From a virus, in the IMG/VR virus record IMGVR_UViG_3300049431_000004, positions 1 to 22,937 of that record: 22,937 nt of DNA; one strand, given 5' to 3'. Positions 21,830-22,937 of the stretch are shown here, one piece after another. The notes beneath the pieces are model-generated. The model made no database searches, was not told the origin of the DNA, and saw only the letters and a program-made list of their open reading frames with translations. Position numbers and translations under genes: made by a program. Position 1 is the first letter of the stretch. Each line of letters opens with the position of its first letter.

Positions 21830-22937
21830 GCCTAGCTCCTTCAGGGAGCTTGTAGAAGCACTTTCACCCGAAGCGCAACATATTGCTGACCAGATGTCTC
21901 AAAGAGCTGGGATGGAAGGCTACTATCACCATGATGATGTATTCGGTCCCGGTGAAGACAGAATCGTCATGCCGATCATCAAGCATGACGACAACATCAG
22001 GCACATCCCGCAAAATGAAATCCCATCGAGTGTTGTTGATCACCTGAGCAAGAACGGATGGGCAATTCATGACTACCTTGGCAATGCCGCTACGCGTACT
22101 CGGAAGTACACTGACCCAAATGGAGTTCCAAGAGAAAAGACTGAGATCCAGCGCATCAGTCAGGTGCTGAAGGACAACCCAGAAGCATCAAAAGAACACT
22201 CCGTTGCACTGGGTATGCACGGCGGTGCATCAGATGACGAGCACGAAATTGTAATCTCAAGAGCGCATCAAGATGTTGCCGAGATGTCGTCTGGTCGCAA
22301 GTGGGCAGCTGGTTCTTGTATGCGCCTGCCGGGTGAATACAAGAACCACCCATCGATTCTTGACAAGCTAAGCCCGAACGAAAAAGAGATGGGTGGCGTA
22401 TACCATCACAAAGTCGAAGCCGACATGAAGCATGGCACGCTTGTTGCCACGATGGTCAAGAAAGGAGATACCTTCTCGACAGACCCATCTGCCAGAGTTC
22501 TGCTGAAAAAGTTTATCAACCCGAATAATCCGAACGATACGATCTACCGCCCAGAGACAAAAATGTCTTACGGCAATCCGACATCTAGCTTTTTCCAGAC
22601 TGTCTCGAAATGGTCAAAAGATAACTACAAGGGAAGCGGCCTATCGGCAGATGAAGATTCAAGAACTTATGTAAAGCATAATGAACTCTACGACGATGAC
22701 GAGCAAGCAGTCAGAACGGTTTCCAAGAAGCCTGCATCGACATATACAGTTGGTAACGAAATTCGGAATGAGACTAGAAATGATGAAGGCCAGCTGCACT
22801 CTATCAATGACCAGCCAAGTTCAGAAACCGTCAATACAAAGACAGGGATGATTGTCAAGCAGTGGCACAAGAATGGTGTCCTGCACCGTGACGGTGACAA
22901 GCCTGCACAGGTCACGACAATGAAGTCAGATATGGGT
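21819..22937 (+). CDS. Large paralogous protein 3, candidate internal head protein (3' partial)
   Basis: The frame is open from the ATG at 21819 to the window end (373 residues seen, no stop of any kind). N-terminus MKTKPSSFRELVE ends in LVE at 11-13, again like a capsid-targeting peptide; MKT also starts T4 internal protein I. Shared domain: HHDDVFG, DRIVMPI, WAIHDYLGNA, IVISRAHQDVAEM (144-156), GSCMRL with C167, GTLVATMVKKG and FFQTVSKW. After about residue 300 a different tail begins with GQLHSINDQPS and KQWHKNGVLHRDGDKPAQV, a MORN-like phage repeat ('NG.LHRDGD.PA'). Third copy of the family after 10674 and 12764. Confidence 0.7.
   Translation, partial: MKTKPSSFRELVEALSPEAQHIADQMSQRAGMEGYYHHDDVFGPGEDRIVMPIIKHDDNIRHIPQNEIPSSVVDHLSKNGWAIHDYLGNAATRTRKYTDPNGVPREKTEIQRISQVLKDNPEASKEHSVALGMHGGASDDEHEIVISRAHQDVAEMSSGRKWAAGSCMRLPGEYKNHPSILDKLSPNEKEMGGVYHHKVEADMKHGTLVATMVKKGDTFSTDPSARVLLKKFINPNNPNDTIYRPETKMSYGNPTSSFFQTVSKWSKDNYKGSGLSADEDSRTYVKHNELYDDDEQAVRTVSKKPASTYTVGNEIRNETRNDEGQLHSINDQPSSETVNTKTGMIVKQWHKNGVLHRDGDKPAQVTTMKSDMG

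Overview
The window reads as part of a large T4-like myovirus genome, about 45% GC by eye. It carries the T4 head block (gp68-like protein, prohead protease 21, scaffold 22, major capsid protein 23), the T4 replication block (rnh, dsbA, 33, 59, 32), an Rnl1-type RNA ligase, nucleotide enzymes and a T4-type late promoter motif. Clear Shine-Dalgarno sites and several sigma70-like promoters (TTGACN-17-TANNNT) suggest a proteobacterial-type host rather than a Bacteroidetes one. That is inference; nothing here names the host.

The main result is that TAG is not a stop codon in this genome. Eight genes carry in-frame TAG codons, 15 in all. Under the standard code they break into fragments or vanish; read through, they give complete, family-typical proteins. 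None of the 32 gene ends seen uses TAG: 17 end in TAA and 15 in TGA. No in-frame TAA or TGA interrupts any gene. Glutamine is the best-supported reading. TAG falls where T4 has Gln in the prohead protease and in the dNMP kinase family, and next to CAG in an HNH endonuclease. No suppressor tRNA lies in the window.

Layout. 1-1302 (+): end of a tail-fibre or tail-spike gene and a small TAG-rich gene. 1358-2621: a PF10118-type metal-dependent hydrolase (+) and a DUF1353 protein (-). 2678-7385 (+): prohead assembly cluster ending at the major capsid gene and a strong terminator. 7504-10625 (+): PRPP synthetase, a free-standing HNH endonuclease, an unknown, RNA ligase and a small unknown, behind a sigma70-like promoter. 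10674-14884 (+): two large tandem paralogues of unknown function. 20824-14878 (-): a compact replication and nucleotide operon (dCMP deaminase, DsbA, dNMP kinase, RNase H, DUF6433, FmdB-like zinc ribbon, gp33, gp59, gp32), then a separately promoted M28/M42-type peptidase. 20892-22937 (+): two small proteins, a RuvC-like resolvase and a third member of the large paralogue family, cut by the window end.

How it fits together. The minus-strand operon should make replication proteins and the late co-activator gp33. The plus-strand CTAAATA motifs would then drive head and internal-protein genes. The three large paralogues each begin with a short hydrophobic peptide ending in LxE, like the capsid-targeting peptides of T4 internal proteins. 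They may therefore be packaged, trimmed by gp21 and ejected into the host. Two late promoters lie in the left arm of an inverted repeat whose right arm covers the start region, an arrangement known in T4 for blocking early translation of late genes. No gap longer than about 120 bases lacks a gene. No tRNA, rRNA, CRISPR array, insertion sequence or integrase was seen.
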